The notes beneath the pieces are model-generated. The model was not told where the DNA came from, did no database searches, and saw nothing but the letters and a program-made list of their open reading frames with translations. Positions 1 through 11,984 of a DNA stretch of 64,000 nucleotides are shown one piece after another; within the stretch, counting starts at the first letter, position 1; each line of letters opens with the position of its first letter. The DNA is from Paguma larvata (taxonomy: Eukaryota > Chordata > Mammalia > Carnivora > Viverridae). The stretch lies in NCBI GenBank assembly GCA_030068075.1, contig CM057830.1, forward strand, positions 28,304,247 to 28,368,246, given 5' to 3'. The translations under genes were made by a program, and so were the position numbers.

Positions 1-599
1 CTAAAAGAAAGAAATGTAAATAATATGGGAATTTTATGTTCAGTGAGAATTATAATCACCTTAAATATTAAATTTAATTAAATAAAAAATTTGATTACAG
101 TACCAAAATGTTGTGGCATTTTTTTCTCTATTACCCTTAATTTAAAGGGAAAATTGATATTCTCCATTGGCTTATTGGGGCTAAGAGTCTACAATCGGGT
201 TTTTTTTGTGCATTTATTTAACACATATAATATTGAACTTATATTTGATACATGGTGTCACAGTATACCTCCCAGTGACCTTCTACTCTAAAAATATACT
301 GTCATTGGGGTCATTTGAACACAGACCCTCACTGATGTTTGTGTCTATGCCTGATTCTTTTATATTTCTTACTCATAATGTTTAGCTTCCCACCTAGAGA
401 TACCCTTTCTTCCCTAACTCTGTCCTGAAAATATTTCCATTCTTTCCCCTTAGAGCTGCCTTTCGATTCTTATCTCAGCTCTTCATAAAACAGTGCTCTT
501 TTGGGGAGGGAAAGTCTTCACTGGCTGGACCAATGAAAACAAGGGTGATAAGGTGGGAGAAAATAGGAGAGGTCTTGTAGGGAAGGTCTGTCTTCTGTT
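1..599. other. AT-rich sequence, nothing recognised
   Basis: No gene, RNA or identifiable repeat was recognised. A short ORF at 91-291 has no recognisable domain and no coding-like composition. Confidence 0.5.
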
Positions 600-1200
600 G
601 ACCACTTTCTTTTTAAATTTAACTTTTTGTTTTATTTTCTAATTGAAATATACTTAAAAATAACCTTGTGTAAACTTAAGATGTACATGTTAAATTGACA
701 CATTACTATATTGTAATATGATGGCCATTGTAGCAACCGTTAACACCTCTATCACATTACATCATTATCATTTCTTTTTAGTAGTTGGAACAACAAATTC
801 TAGTCCCTTAGACTAGTTTGATGATTATAATACAATATTATTCTCTGTATTCACTATACTGTGCATTAGATCTCCAGGGCTTACTCAGTATTTGTTGCAC
901 GTTTGTACCCTTAAACAACCTCAATCCTATTTCCTCACCTCCATCCCCTTGTAACCACCATTCTACTCTCTGTTTTTATAGATCTGGCTTTTTTAAATTC
1001 TACTTGTAAGTCGTATCATGAAGTACTTGTCTTTCTCTCTCTGACTTCTCTCACTTAGCATAATGTATACAAGGTCCATCCATCTTGTTGCAAATGGCAG
1101 TATGTCCTTCTTTCTCATGCTGATAATATTTCATTGTGTTTGTGTGTGTGAGTGTGGGCAGGTGTATACTATACTATGTCTTTTCTATTCATTCTACCAC
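600..1200 (-). mobile_element. old L1 3' end, antisense
   Basis: The plus strand reads like the reverse complement of an L1 3' end: an ATTGACACATTACTATATTG-type stretch, a CCTTGTAACCACCATTCTAC segment, TCTCACTTAGCATAATG, then a GTCCATCCATCTTGTTGCAAATGG segment. That order is typical of antisense mammalian L1 3'UTR and ORF2 ends. It is strongly diverged and its edges are uncertain. Confidence 0.75.
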
Positions 1201-1680
1201 TTTCATTTTGCTAAGTCCTATTTCCTATATTCCAAGCATAGTGTTTTTTTGTTTTTGCCCAGCCAATTACTCTAAGTTGTGGATAAATCTCAATTCAATG
1301 TTCTCTACACCCATGCACATAATTAGTTCACATGTGTTTCTTAGTTGGATAGTCTCTTTGAAAAAAAAAAAAACTTTAGGGGAAAATATAGAAGGTTAGG
1401 TCTTTCTTGTCAAAGGCAAGAGGACACTGACTCTAGATTTTCTGTGCATTTAACTGTGCTTCATTTTTGTATGGCACGAATAGTGGAAAAACATCACAAC
1501 TCTAGTGTGCTGGTTCCAATATTGGCAAAAAGGTCTCTTGAAGCTCTAAGGTTTTTAGAGAGTCAGGAACTGAAATAAAAAAGAATAGGTCTTTATCTTT
1601 ATGATTACCTTGATAAACAGGTATATCTTGATTTACCAGCCCTGTGCCCATCACATGTGGGAAATATTTTTTCACCTGTT
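1201..1680. other. unassigned AT-rich DNA
   Basis: It contains a short A-run near 1360-1373. The overlapping short ORFs show no domain and are not considered genes. Confidence 0.4.
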
Positions 1681-3345
1681 ATTTCTCCTTGACCTTTATC
1701 ATTTTAGTTCGTTTTTAATTTTCAGTTTTAAATTTGTATATAGCAAAATTAACCTTGTTTTTCATGAAATGCTTCACATACATACAGAAAGGCGCAGGGA
1801 ATACAAGTGAACACTCAACAATGTATCACAAACCAAACACCAATGTATATTGACAGCACCAAGAAGCTCTCTCATGCCCTACCCCAAATACTGCTCTCTC
1901 CCTCCCCTGCTGCAAAGGAAAACCTAATCCTGATTTTGGTAGTAATAATTCCTTATATTTATTTGTGATTTTTTCTGCCTAAACCTGCATTGCCAACGTT
2001 AATTATACCTGTTTTGAAAGAATTTAATTTTATTGAGTCAGATAGTATTTTGTGTCTGATGCATTTTACTTAACTTACGAGTTATCCATGTTGATTGATG
2101 AAGTTCATTCACATTCATTGTTATATACTGTTCAGTTTTGTGACAGTAATAACATTTGATTTATCCATTGGGCTATTTCCATTGATTTCCTATTAAATTG
2201 TTAGTGCCATGAACATTAATATGTGTCCATTGTACATGTGCAGTATCTTGACTTTTTGCCCCTTTGCATTTCCATTTAAATTGTCTATCCTTGCCATATC
2301 CCATTACAAAATGTATATGCTTTAATGGGGATCACATTGTATCAGTAGATCAATTTGGGGAGAATTAACATCTTCAGAATATTGAGGCTTCCGGTCCACG
2401 AACAGCGTACATCCCTCCACTTATTTAGATCTCAAATTATCTCTATAATATTTTGTAGTCTCATACATAGAGTACTTGAAAATATTTTGTTCAATTTATT
2501 CCTAAGTATTTTATATTTGTGATGCTTTTACTAGTGATATTTTTAATTTTACCTTCTAGTTGTGGGGCTAAGTTTTTACATAGTATCAATACTACTGTAA
2601 ATAAATATTGATACAATAGTATATGTGTTAATTCTACAAACACGCTTGATAAATTCACTTAATAATTCTAAGAATTTATAGGTTATTTTGGACTTCCTAT
2701 ATAATAATATTGTTGATAGTGATTTTTTTCTTCCTTTGAAATCCTTACATTTATCTCTTTTTCTTGTCTTACTGTTAGGACTTTGTGTACAATGTTGAAT
2801 GAAAGTAGTGAGACTAAACATCCTGGTCTTTTCCTGATCTCAAAGGGAAAGCTTTCAACATTTCACTAGTAAGTATGAAGTTTGTATATATTTTTGATAG
2901 TTACTATTATTCTGATAAAGTTTCCTTCCTATTTTTAGCTGATAAAGCTTTTTAAAAATCAAGATTGGGGGCACCTGGGTGGCTCAGTCAGTTAAGCGGC
3001 CGACTTCAGCTCAGGTCATGATCTCACGGTCTGTGAGTTCGAGCCCCGTGTCGGGCTCTGTGCTGACGGCTCGGAGCCTGGAGCCTGCTTCGGATTCTGC
3101 ATCTCCCTCTCTCTCTGCCCTTCCCCTACTCATACTCTGTCTCTATGTCTCTCAAAATTAAATAAATGTTAAAAACTTTAAAAAAAATCAAGATTGGATA
3201 TTGAAGTTTTATTATAAGCTTTTTCTGTATGTGTTGAGATGATATATACTTTTTCTTCTTTTTTTCTGTTACTGTAGAAATTTTATTGATGGGATTTCCA
3301 TTAAACCAATATTAAACCAACCTTGCATTTTCTTTAATGGTGTTC
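1681..3345 (-). mobile_element. old L1 (L1M-type), antisense, split by a SINE
   Basis: The reverse complement carries diverged L1 3'UTR and ORF2 sequence. Around 2345-2390 is the antisense version of the segment following the reverse-transcriptase core (ATCAATTTGGGGAGAATTAA type). Around 2835-2860 is the antisense version of the RT stretch preceding LRSG. Many stops and indels make it non-coding. A felid SINE interrupts it at 2969-3182, so the L1 is older. Confidence 0.75.
2954..3197 (+). mobile_element. felid tRNA-derived SINE with 15-bp TSD
   Basis: The SINE body is 2969-3182 with a tRNA-like head (GGTGGCTCAGTCAGTTAAGC), box-B-like GTTCGAGCCCC, a CT-rich linker and an A-rich tail. It is flanked by perfect copies of AAAAATCAAGATTGG at 2954-2968 and 3183-3197. 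Good CpG retention suggests a fairly young insertion. Confidence 0.96.
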
Positions 3346-4037
3346 AGAAAGAATACCCGACTCCAAGATGTCAGCTTTAGAAAACCATCCTTTTTTTTTT
3401 TAGCACTTGAATTATTTTTTGCTTCTTTTCCACCTTTTTTTTTTTTTTGTACAAATGTTTGATTCTTCTGGAATTTGCTGGTGTAGGAGAAAGGAAGGAA
3501 TGTGGCTTGTTGTCCCAACCCACTATTTAATTAATATTTCTTTTCTCCACTGCTTGAATATGCCACTTTTATGATATAGTAAGTTTTTATATACATACAG
3601 CTCTATTATTTGACTATATTCTGTATAGCTCTTTATTTTAATAGGTTATTGGGCTACTCTACCTTCATTATTCCTTTTTAACATTTTCCTGGACATTTCT
3701 CACTCATTCACTTTTCCACATCAACATAGATAAACATCATGTTATTACTATGGCCAGTTTTAATTTAATAAATCATTACTTTTAACTCATGTCCATAATG
3801 TAACAAATATTTTATGCCATATGAAATAATTTTGGTTACAAGCAATAGTAAATAGATTACTTCTGTATCATATAACAAAGCTCTAGATAGTAGGTGGTAT
3901 CAAGTTTAAATCTGTGACTCAGCGGCATTATCAAAGATCCATCTTTCTTCCCTACTGTTATCGGCATATGGCTCCATTATGACATGAGTTTCAGGTACCA
4001 CATTCAGGTTAAATTGTCTATAAGAGGGAATTTCCCT
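3346..4037. other. old repeat debris, no gene
   Basis: It contains T-runs near 3391-3402 and 3436-3449, a segment near 3460-3490 resembling antisense L1 ORF2, and near 3830-4010 a diverged medium-reiterated mammalian repeat I cannot name. No coding potential was seen. Confidence 0.35.
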
Positions 4038-4479
4038 GTCTTGAGTCTCTTTTTTTAAGATTTATTTTGAGAGAAAGTAAGCAGAGGCAGAGGGAGACAG
4101 AATTTTTTTTAAGAATTTTTTAAAAAATTTTTAATGTTTATTTTTGAGAGAGACAGACAGACAGAGTGGAGGAGAGCAGAAACAGAGAGAGAGAGAGGGA
4201 GGGAGACAGAGAATCCAAAGCAGGCTCCAGACTCCGAGCTGTCAGTGCAGAGCCTGATGTGGGACTCAAATTCACAAACCATGAGGTCATGACCTAAGCT
4301 CTGGTTGGGTGCTTAACCAACTGAGTTACCCAGGTGCCGAGAAAGAGAGAGAGAATTTCAAGCAGGCTCCATGCTTAGCACAGAGCCTGACATGGGGCTT
4401 GATCCCACAACTCTGGGATCATGACCTTGATGCTCAACCAACTGAGCCACCTAGGCACCCCCGTCTTGAGTCTCTTTTT
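4038..4479 (-). mobile_element. nested pair of antisense felid SINEs with outer TSD
   Basis: The outer SINE is represented by 4055-about 4102 and about 4340-4462. A second antisense SINE interrupts it at about 4103-4339. GTCTTGAGTCTCTTTTT flanks the composite at 4038-4054 and 4463-4479. The outer copy resumes after the inner head with a repeated GAGAATTT-like segment, consistent with an inner target-site duplication. Confidence 0.88.
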
Positions 4480-4659
4480 AAGACAGATTATAAATTCTCA
4501 TAATTTCCTAAGCATATATTCTTCATTCTCATTGGCTAGAATTACATCAAACTGCTGGACAATTACCAAGCAAAAGAGAACAGTCCTAATAGAGACCAAC
4601 AGAAAACACCTCCTCGGTCTGGAAGGGAATACAGTCTTCTCCAAACATCATAGACATTT

Positions 4660-4892
4660 AAAATTGGGCAAAGAGAGGCACGTGGGTGATTTAGTTGGTC
4701 AAGCATCTGACTCTTGGTTTTGACTCAGGTCATGATCTTGCAGTTCGTGAGTTCAGGCCCTGCATCAGGCTCTGAGCCTACAGTGTAGAGCCTGCTTGGG
4801 ATTCTCTCTCTCTACCTCTCTGCCCATCCCCATCTCTCTCCCTCTCTCTCAAAATAAATAAACTTAAAGTAAAAAATAAAATTGGGCAAAGA
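4660..4892 (+). mobile_element. felid SINE with 15-bp TSD
   Basis: The body is 4675-4877 with a diverged tRNA-like head, a CT-rich linker and an AATAAATAAA tail. Direct repeats AAAATTGGGCAAAGA lie at 4660-4674 and 4878-4892. Head divergence (GTGGGTGATTTAGTTGG) suggests an older copy than the one at 2969. Confidence 0.94.
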
Positions 4893-5150
4893 AAATTATG
4901 GTGCTCTCAAAGAGAACATGGGGAAATACCTAATGAATGGGCAGTTTCCACCTATGAATCCTCATTTTAGAGAAACTTATAGAATTGTTGAAATCTGGTC
5001 CTTCAATGCATCAAAGATCATCAGTAATCATTAATAAGTACTTAATGAAGTTCCCTATGGTTACTAGTGAATTAATTACTTACGAGGATTCTAGGCTTAT
5101 CTTGTCCCTCTATCACAACTAGATAACTATCAAATAATTCTGAATACCCC
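4893..5150. other. unassigned spacer
   Basis: No gene or recognisable repeat was seen. Confidence 0.4.
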
Positions 5151-5924
5151 ATAAATTGACCTGAGGACTGACAGAACAAACTCCAGAACTAGGGGGACAG
5201 AAGGGTACACATCAAGGAAGATGGGAAGTGTGGAGATGAGACATGGTATGGGGGAGGAAAGGGATCCCAGGTGCTGTCAAGAGAACGGAGCCCTGGTCGA
5301 AGAGAAAGGAGGAAGAGGAGGAGAGAGAGGAGCACACAGGGGAACGCAAAAAGAGAATACTTCCCCAAAGCCACTGGCTGGGAGAATGAGAGGGACTGAT
5401 TTTTATACGTTTTTGCAACCAGTGGGGCTTGAAGACTGGAGTTTTAAAGGGCTTGACTGGGATAGAGCCCTGAGGGCACTGCCCTGCTCCTGGGAAAAAG
5501 TTAGGCAAGCAACCCTGGAGCAGACAGCATGGAAACAGTGATCTGAAGAGCACCTGGAGCACACAGTAAGAGATAATTTGCTCTTCTTAGGGAACATTAC
5601 TGAAAGGTGGCTTCCATGAAGCCACAAAGGAGACAAAGGGACAAAGGAGATGGCAAGTACCATTTCCCTTCCTGCGCCCCTCAGGATAACCACAGAGCTA
5701 CCTGCTAAGGGCAGTTCAGCCCTGACACTGGCTGCCTAGCCTGCTTGCACCAAGTCCCACACCCCTGCACTCTGGTGTGATGGCCCTTCTTGGTCAAACC
5801 ACTCTCAGTTCCAGTGTATGGAGACTTTCCCCCAGAAGACCAGGGCAGCCACCACCCACACCATATCCCTAAAGACTGGAACTTTAAAAGTCAGCAAGCT
5901 TGGCTGTGATTCAAGGAACCCCAT

Positions 5925-8640
5925 ATGGAAACATATGAAAATGAAAACACAATGGTCCAAAACCTTTGGGATGCAGCAAAAAGTAGTCCTAAGAGAGAAG
6001 TACATAGCAATACAGGTCTACCTCAAGAAGCAAGAAAAATCTCAAACACCTAACCTTACACCTGAAGGAGCTAGAAAAAAGAACAACAAACAAAGGCTAA
6101 AGCCAGAAGAAGGAAGGAAATAATAAAGATTAGAGCAGAAATAAATGTTATAGAAACTAAAAACAAAAAACAAACAAACAAAAAAGTCTTCCAACGAACA
6201 AAACTCCAGGGCCCAGTGGCTTCCCAGGGGAATTCTACCAGGCATTTAAAGAAGAGTTAATACTTATTCTTCTCAAACTATTGCAAAAAAAGAGAAATGG
6301 AAGAAAAACTTACAAATTCATTCCATGAGACCAGCATTACCATGACACCAAAACCAGATAAAGACTCCACTAAAAAAAGAACTGCAGGCCAGTATCCCTG
6401 ATGAATATAGATGCAAAAATTCTAAATACAATATTAGCAAATCAAATCCAACAGTACATTAAAAGAATTATTCACTACATCAAGTGGGACTTATTCAGGG
6501 GCTGCAGGGGTGGTTTAATATTTGCAAATTAATCAATATGTTACACTACATTAGTAAAAGAAAGGTAAGAACCAATGTTTCTTTCAACAGATTCAGAAAA
6601 AGCATTTGACAAACTACAACGTCCTTTCATGATAAAAACTGTCAGCAAAGTAGGTTTAGAGGGAACACACCTCAACATAATAAAGACCATAAATGAAAAA
6701 CCCACAGATAATATCATCTTCAATGGGTAAATACTAAGAGCTTTTCCTCTGAGAGCAGGAACATGACAGGGATGTCCACTCTCACGACTGTTATTGAACA
6801 AGTACTGGAAATCCTAGCCTCAGTGATCAGACAACACAAATAAATGAAACGCATCCAAATCAGCAAGGAAGAGGTAAAACTTTCACTATTTGCAGATGAT
6901 ATGATACTATGTTTAGAAAATCAAAAAGACTCCACTAAAAAAAACCTGCTAGAACTGATACATTGATACATGAATTCGGTAAAGTCTCAGGACACAAAAT
7001 CAATGTACAGAAGTCTGTTGCCTATCTATACACCAATAATGAAGCCTCAGAAAGAGAAATCAAGATATCACTCCCATTTACAATTGGCAACAAAACCAAT
7101 AAAATATCTAGGAATAAACCATAAGTAAAGAGGTAAAAGAGGTGTACTCTGAAACTATAAAACACTGATTAAAAAAATGACACAAAGAAATGGGAAAACA
7201 TTCGATGCTCATGGGTTAGAAGAACAAATATTAAAATGTCTGTGTTACCCAAAGCAATATACACATTATGCAATCTCTATCAAATTAGCACCAGCATTTT
7301 TCATAGAGCTAGAACAAACAATCCTAAAATTTGTATGGAACCACAAAAGACCCTGAATAGCCAAAGCAATCTTGGAAAAAAAAAAAAAAAGCAAAGCTGG
7401 AGGCATTATAATTCCAGATTTCAAATTATATTACAAAGCTGTAGTGATCAAGACAGTATGGTAAGGCACAAAAATAGACGCATAGATCAACAGATCAGAA
7501 GAGAAAACCCAGAAATGAAACTATAAGTATATGGTCAATTAACCTTTGACAAAGCAGGAAAGAATTTCCAATGGACAAAAGTCTCTTCAACAAATGGTGT
7601 TGGGAAAACTGAACAGCAACATGCAAAAGAATAGAATTGGACCACTTTCTTACACCATATACAAAAATAAACTTAAAAATGGATTAAACTGATTAAAGAA
7701 CTAAATGTGAGATCTGAAACCATAAATATCTTAGAAGAGAACACAGACAGTAACTCCTTTGACATTTGCCACAAAATGTCTCCTGAGGTAAGGGAAACAA
7801 AAGCAAAAATAAAATATTGAGAGTACATCAAAATAAATGCTTCTGCACAGTGAAGGAAACAATCAACAAAACTAAAAATCATCCTATGAAATGGAAGAAG
7901 ATACTTGCAAATGATATATTTGATAAAGGGTTAGTATCCAAAATATATCCAGAACTTAACACAACTGAACTACAAAAAGGAAATAATCCAGAGAACTAAT
8001 CACTTCCTAAAGGTCCTACCTCCTAACACCAATACATTAGGGATTATGCTTTGATATATGAATTTGGGGTGGGGGTACACATGCATTCATTCAACAGCAG
8101 GGAGGCATTGTGACAACCTAATGCTAAAGTTTTTATATGGAAATGCAAAGGATCAAGAATAGGTCAAAATGGGCAGAGGACATGAACAGACATTTGTCTA
8201 AAGAGGACACACAGATGGCCAAAAGCCACATGAAAAAATGCTCAACATCACTCATCATCCAGCAAGTGCAAATCAAACCTACAATGAGATACCACCTCAC
8301 ATCTGTCAGAATGCCTAAAATGAACACCACAAGGAACAAAATGTGTTGGCAAGGATGGTGGAGAAGAGGGAACGCTTTTGCACTGTTGCTGGGAATGCAA
8401 ACTGGTGCAGCCACTGTGGAAAACAGTATGGAGGCTCCTCAAAGACTTAAAAATAGAACTACCCTCTCATCCAGCAATTGCACTACTAGGTATTTACCCA
8501 AAATATACAAAAATACTGACTTCAAGGGGCGCATGTACCCTGATGCTTATAGCAGCATTATCAACAATAGTGAAATTATGAAAAGAGCCCAAATATCATC
8601 TAATGATGAATGGATAAGGAAGTAGTAGTATATATACAAT
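5925..8640 (+). pseudogene. degenerate L1 ORF2 (RT to C-terminus)
   Basis: The translation recognisably follows L1 ORF2 across several frames. The RT catalytic FADD survives at 6887-6900 (LFADDMI). The C-terminal region resembling [11 protein letters not shown] followed by a cysteine-rich stretch lies at 8285-8420. Multiple stops, frameshifts and a deletion near 6190 make it non-functional. It lacks the endonuclease domain entirely. Confidence 0.85.
7990..8105 (-). mobile_element. possible MaLR-type LTR fragment inside L1
   Basis: The L1 ORF2 alignment is interrupted here by a CACTTCCTAAAGGTCCTACC-like segment followed by GATATATGAATTTGGGGTGG. That resembles the antisense end of a MaLR-type LTR. 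It is short and diverged, so the family is a guess. Confidence 0.4.
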
Positions 8641-9027
8641 GGAATATTACTCAGCAATAAAAAATGAATGAAAACTTTCCATTTGCAAAGATATGGATGA
8701 ACCTAGAGAGTATTATCCTAAGCAAAATAAGTCAGAGAAAGACAAATGCCATATGATTTCACTCATATGTAGAATTTAAGAAACAAAAGAGAGAAACATG
8801 GGGAAAAAGCAGAAAACCTAGAAAGAAACTCTTAGCTCTAGAGAACAAACTGAGGCTTACTGGGGGGGTGGGGTGGGCAGGAAGATGGGTTAAATGGGTG
8901 ATGGGGACTAAAAGGAGGGCACTTGTGATGAGTGTCGGATGTTGTATATAAGTGTTGAGCCAGTAAATTCTACACCTGGTATTAATATTACACTGTATGT
9001 TAACTAATAGGAATTTAAATAAAACTT

Positions 9028-9299
9028 GGGTGACCATTCTTATGGAGTAGGGATATCTTCAATACAGAAAGCCTGCCATCACTATAACATTTTACTATCA
9101 GCTGTGTTCTTCATCCCTATTTTTACCTACAGCAAGCCTTTTTATTTAATATGCTATCTTTTCCTCAAATAGGAAATAATAACGTTTAGTCCTATAGTTT
9201 TCAAAAGTTTCAAAATCAAAGTAACTTTTTCTATATAAAATCTTCTACCACCATGACATATAAAACATATAGAGCTTTGTAAAGGTGGTAGGCCATACA
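9028..9299. other. unassigned spacer between L1 copies
   Basis: No gene or clear repeat was seen. Confidence 0.35.
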
Positions 9300-9368
9300 G
9301 CTTATTTTTGTCCTCCTTTTTCCTCTTTTCTCCACCCCCCCTCAAAATGAATAAATATTTTTAAAAAC
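9300..9368 (+). mobile_element. truncated SINE tail
   Basis: A pyrimidine-rich stretch ending CTCAAAATGAATAAATATTT followed by A's matches the 3' part of the felid SINE. The tRNA head is missing. Confidence 0.5.
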
Positions 9369-10636
9369 TGGATTTTAAACATATAAATATGTGGAATTGG
9401 AAAGAAAGAAGTAAAAGTGTCACTATTTGCAGATGACATGAGACTATGTTTAAAAAATCCTAAATAATCTACCAAAAAAAACCTCTTAGAACTAAAAAAT
9501 TAATTCAGTGAAGTTGTCAGGATACATTTAAAAGACAGAGATCAGTTGTGTTTTTCTACACTAATAACAAGCAATCAGAAAGACAAATTAAGGAAATAAT
9601 CCCATTTACAACTGCATCAGAAAGAGTAAAATCACTAGAAATAAATTTAACCAAGGAAGTGAAAGACCTGCATTCTGAAAACTGTAAGACACTAATGAAA
9701 GAAACTGAAGTTGACACAAATAAATAGTAATATATTCTATGTTCACAGATTAGGAGAAGTAACATTGTTAAAATAGCCACACTACCCAAAGCAATCCATA
9801 GATTCAGTGCAACCCTCATCAAAATACCAATGGTATGTTTCACATAACCAGAACAAAGAATCCTAAAATTTGTGTGGAACCATAGAAGACCCCAAATAGC
9901 CATAGAAATCTTGAGAAAGAACACAACTAGAGGCATCGCACTCTCTGATTTCAAACTATACTACAAAGTTATAGTAATCAAAACAGTGTGCTACTGGCAT
10001 AAAAACACACATAGATCAATGGATTAGAACATAAAGCTCAGAAATAAACCCATGGATATATAGTCAATTAATCTATGACAAAGGAGGCAAGAATATACAA
10101 TGGGGAAGAGATAGTATCTTTAATAAACAGTGTTAGGAAACCTGGACAGCTACATGCAAAAGAATGAAACTGACCACTATCCTATACCATATACAAAAAT
10201 AAATTCAAAATGGATTAAAGACTTGAATAAATGAAACTATAAAACTCCTAGAGGAAAATATAGGCAGTAAGCTCTTGGACTTCGGTGTAAGCAATATTTT
10301 GGGGGGACAATCATCTTAGGCAAGAGCAACAAAAACTAAAGTAAACAAATGAGATTACATCGAGCCAAAAAGCTTTTGCACAGTAAAGGGAACCATCAAC
10401 AAAAAAAAGGCAACCTACTGAATGGGAGCAGATATTTCCAAATTATACATCTGGTGAGGGATTAACATTCAAAGCATATAAATAATTTACACAACTTAAT
10501 ATAAAATGTTTAAACAACGTGATACAAAAATGGGCAGAGGACTTAAACCTACATTTTTCCAAAGACATATAGATAGCCTACAGGCATATGAAAAGATGTT
10601 CAACATCATTAATCATCAGGAAAATGCAAATCAAAA

Positions 10637-10846
10637 CCACAATGGTCTGCAGTGAAATACTCTACCCCTGAGCTATATACCCTCTTTACTATGGGTGAAA
10701 TAGGTGATGGGGATTAAGGAGTGCACTTGTCATGATGAGCACTGGGTGATGTATGGAATCGTTGTATCACTATACTGTATACCTGAAACTAACAACATTG
10801 TATGTTAACTGGAATTAAAATAAAAACTTTAAAAAAATCCACAATG
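10637..10846 (+). mobile_element. chimeric retro-insert: antisense tRNA-Cys 5' half + L1 3' end
   Basis: The insert (about 10646-10838) has three parts. The left part, 10646-10683, is the reverse complement of the first about 38 nt of tRNA-Cys(GCA), ending in the anticodon loop. The centre, about 10690-10825, is the last about 140 bp of an L1 3' end in sense orientation. An A-rich tail follows. It is flanked by CCACAATG at 10637-10644 and 10839-10846 (11/12 if extended leftwards), within the host L1's continuous ORF2 sequence. Likely one L1-mediated event with a template switch. Confidence 0.75.
10646..10683 (-). pseudogene. tRNA-Cys(GCA) 5'-half pseudogene
   Basis: Read on the minus strand this is a D-arm (TAGCTCAGGGGTAGAG) followed by an anticodon stem and a loop containing TGCA, matching the 5' half of tRNA-Cys(GCA) with a few substitutions and a TA insertion in the acceptor/D junction. 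The variable loop, T-arm and 3' acceptor strand are absent, so it cannot form a tRNA. Confidence 0.78.
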
Positions 10847-11689
10847 AGATATCACCTCACACCTGTCAGACAGGCTATTATCAAAAAGACAAAAAAAAAA
10901 CCCAAAAAGTGGTGAGGATGTGGAGAAAAGGGAACCCTCGTACAGTGTTGATGGAAATGTAAACTGGTGAAGTCACTATGGAAAACAGTATGAAGGTGCC
11001 CCCCAAAAGTAAAAATACAACTTCCATATGATCCAGCAATCACAATTCTAGGTACTTCTCCAAAGATAATGAAAATACCAATTCAATGAGATATGCACCC
11101 CCATGTTCACTGCAGCATTATTTACGATAGCCAAAACCATAAACAACCTGAGTGTCCACTGACGTATAAACGCATAAAGAAAATGTGGTGTATATGTACA
11201 AGAGAATATTACTTAGCCCTAAAAAATGAAATCTTACCATTTGAGACAACATAGATGGACCTTGGGGGCATTGTGCTAAAAGAAAAAAAGATAAGGACAA
11301 ATACCATATGATCTAACTTATATATTGAATCCAAAAAACAAAACAAATTAACTAACAGAGACTCATACAGGAAACAAATTGTTGGTTACCAGAGTGGGAA
11401 GGAGTGGGAGTGGGTGGAAATTGGTTAAGGGAATCAAGAGGTACAAGCTTCCAGTTAATAAATAAGTAAGTCATGGGATATAATGTGTACCATAGGTAAT
11501 ATACTCAATAATAACTTTTTATGGTGACGGAAGGTAATAAAACTTATCATGGGGATCATTTTGTAATGTATAAAAATGTCAAATCATTACTTTGTATACC
11601 TGAAACTAATAGAATATTTTATGTTAATTATTTAATTTTAAAAACTGTGGAAAAAATTTAAAGGCATATACTATTTATACAATTAAAAA

Positions 11690-11960
11690 TGAAGTCTTAC
11701 AACCTAAAATTGACAGATGATTGAACAGAGAGAATGTGGTATATGTATACGATGGAGTATTTTTTGTAAGCAAAAAGGAAATCCTGCCATTTGCAGTAAC
11801 TTGGATGGCATTAGGCTAAGTGGAAGAAGTCAGGCAAAGAAAGACAAATGCTCTATGAACTCACTTATCGATGGTTTCTAAAAACAGCCAAACTCAAAGA
11901 AATGAAGAAATAAAATGGTAGCTGTTAGGAGATTGGGAGAAATAGGGAGTCCAGCTCTCA
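11690..11960 (+). mobile_element. old L1 3' fragment, sense
   Basis: The segment ACGATGGAGTATTTTTTGTA, then GCCATTTGCAGTAACTTGGA, then a GTCAGGCAAAGAAAGACAAA stretch follows the order of the L1 ORF2 C-terminal and 3'UTR region. It is diverged and truncated at both ends. Confidence 0.7.
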
Positions 11961-11984
11961 TAATGTACACAAGTGTCCATTCTG

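Larger units (their letters stand above)
5151..9027 (+). mobile_element. sense L1 with 5'UTR joined to mid-ORF2
   Basis: About 5151-5921 is purine-rich and GC-richer, resembling a carnivore L1 5'UTR. It includes two related segments around an AAGACTGGARYTTTAAA core (about 5431-5450 and 5871-5890). At about 5921 it jumps directly into ORF2 at the point matching about 54475 in the intact copy at 52135-57731. ORF1 and the endonuclease region are missing. ORF2 then runs with deletions and stops to a 3' end near 9027 with a weak AATAAAA signal. No clear TSD was seen. Confidence 0.82.
9385..11650 (+). mobile_element. 5'-truncated sense L1 hosting a chimeric insert
   Basis: It starts just before the RT FADD motif (about 9423-9440, ACTATTTGCAGATGACATGA) and runs through the ORF2 C-terminus and 3'UTR to about 11650. 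Stops and indels are common. The ORF2 C-terminal segment is split at about 10645 by a short insert and resumes at about 10839. Confidence 0.85.

Noticed and set aside
2979..3161. Repeated peptide MAQSVKRPTSAQVMISRSVS, also at 13612-13797 and on the minus strand at 58233-58421
   Set aside because: Translation of the felid SINE head; the same peptide arises at each copy and is not a gene family.
5221..5562. Overlapping ORFs of 106 and 116 aa on opposite strands
   Set aside because: Both lie in purine-rich L1 5'UTR-like sequence; the composition explains the open frames.
8137..8625. 162-aa plus-strand ORF with cysteine and histidine
   Set aside because: It is a surviving stretch of degraded L1 ORF2 C-terminus, not a host zinc-finger gene.
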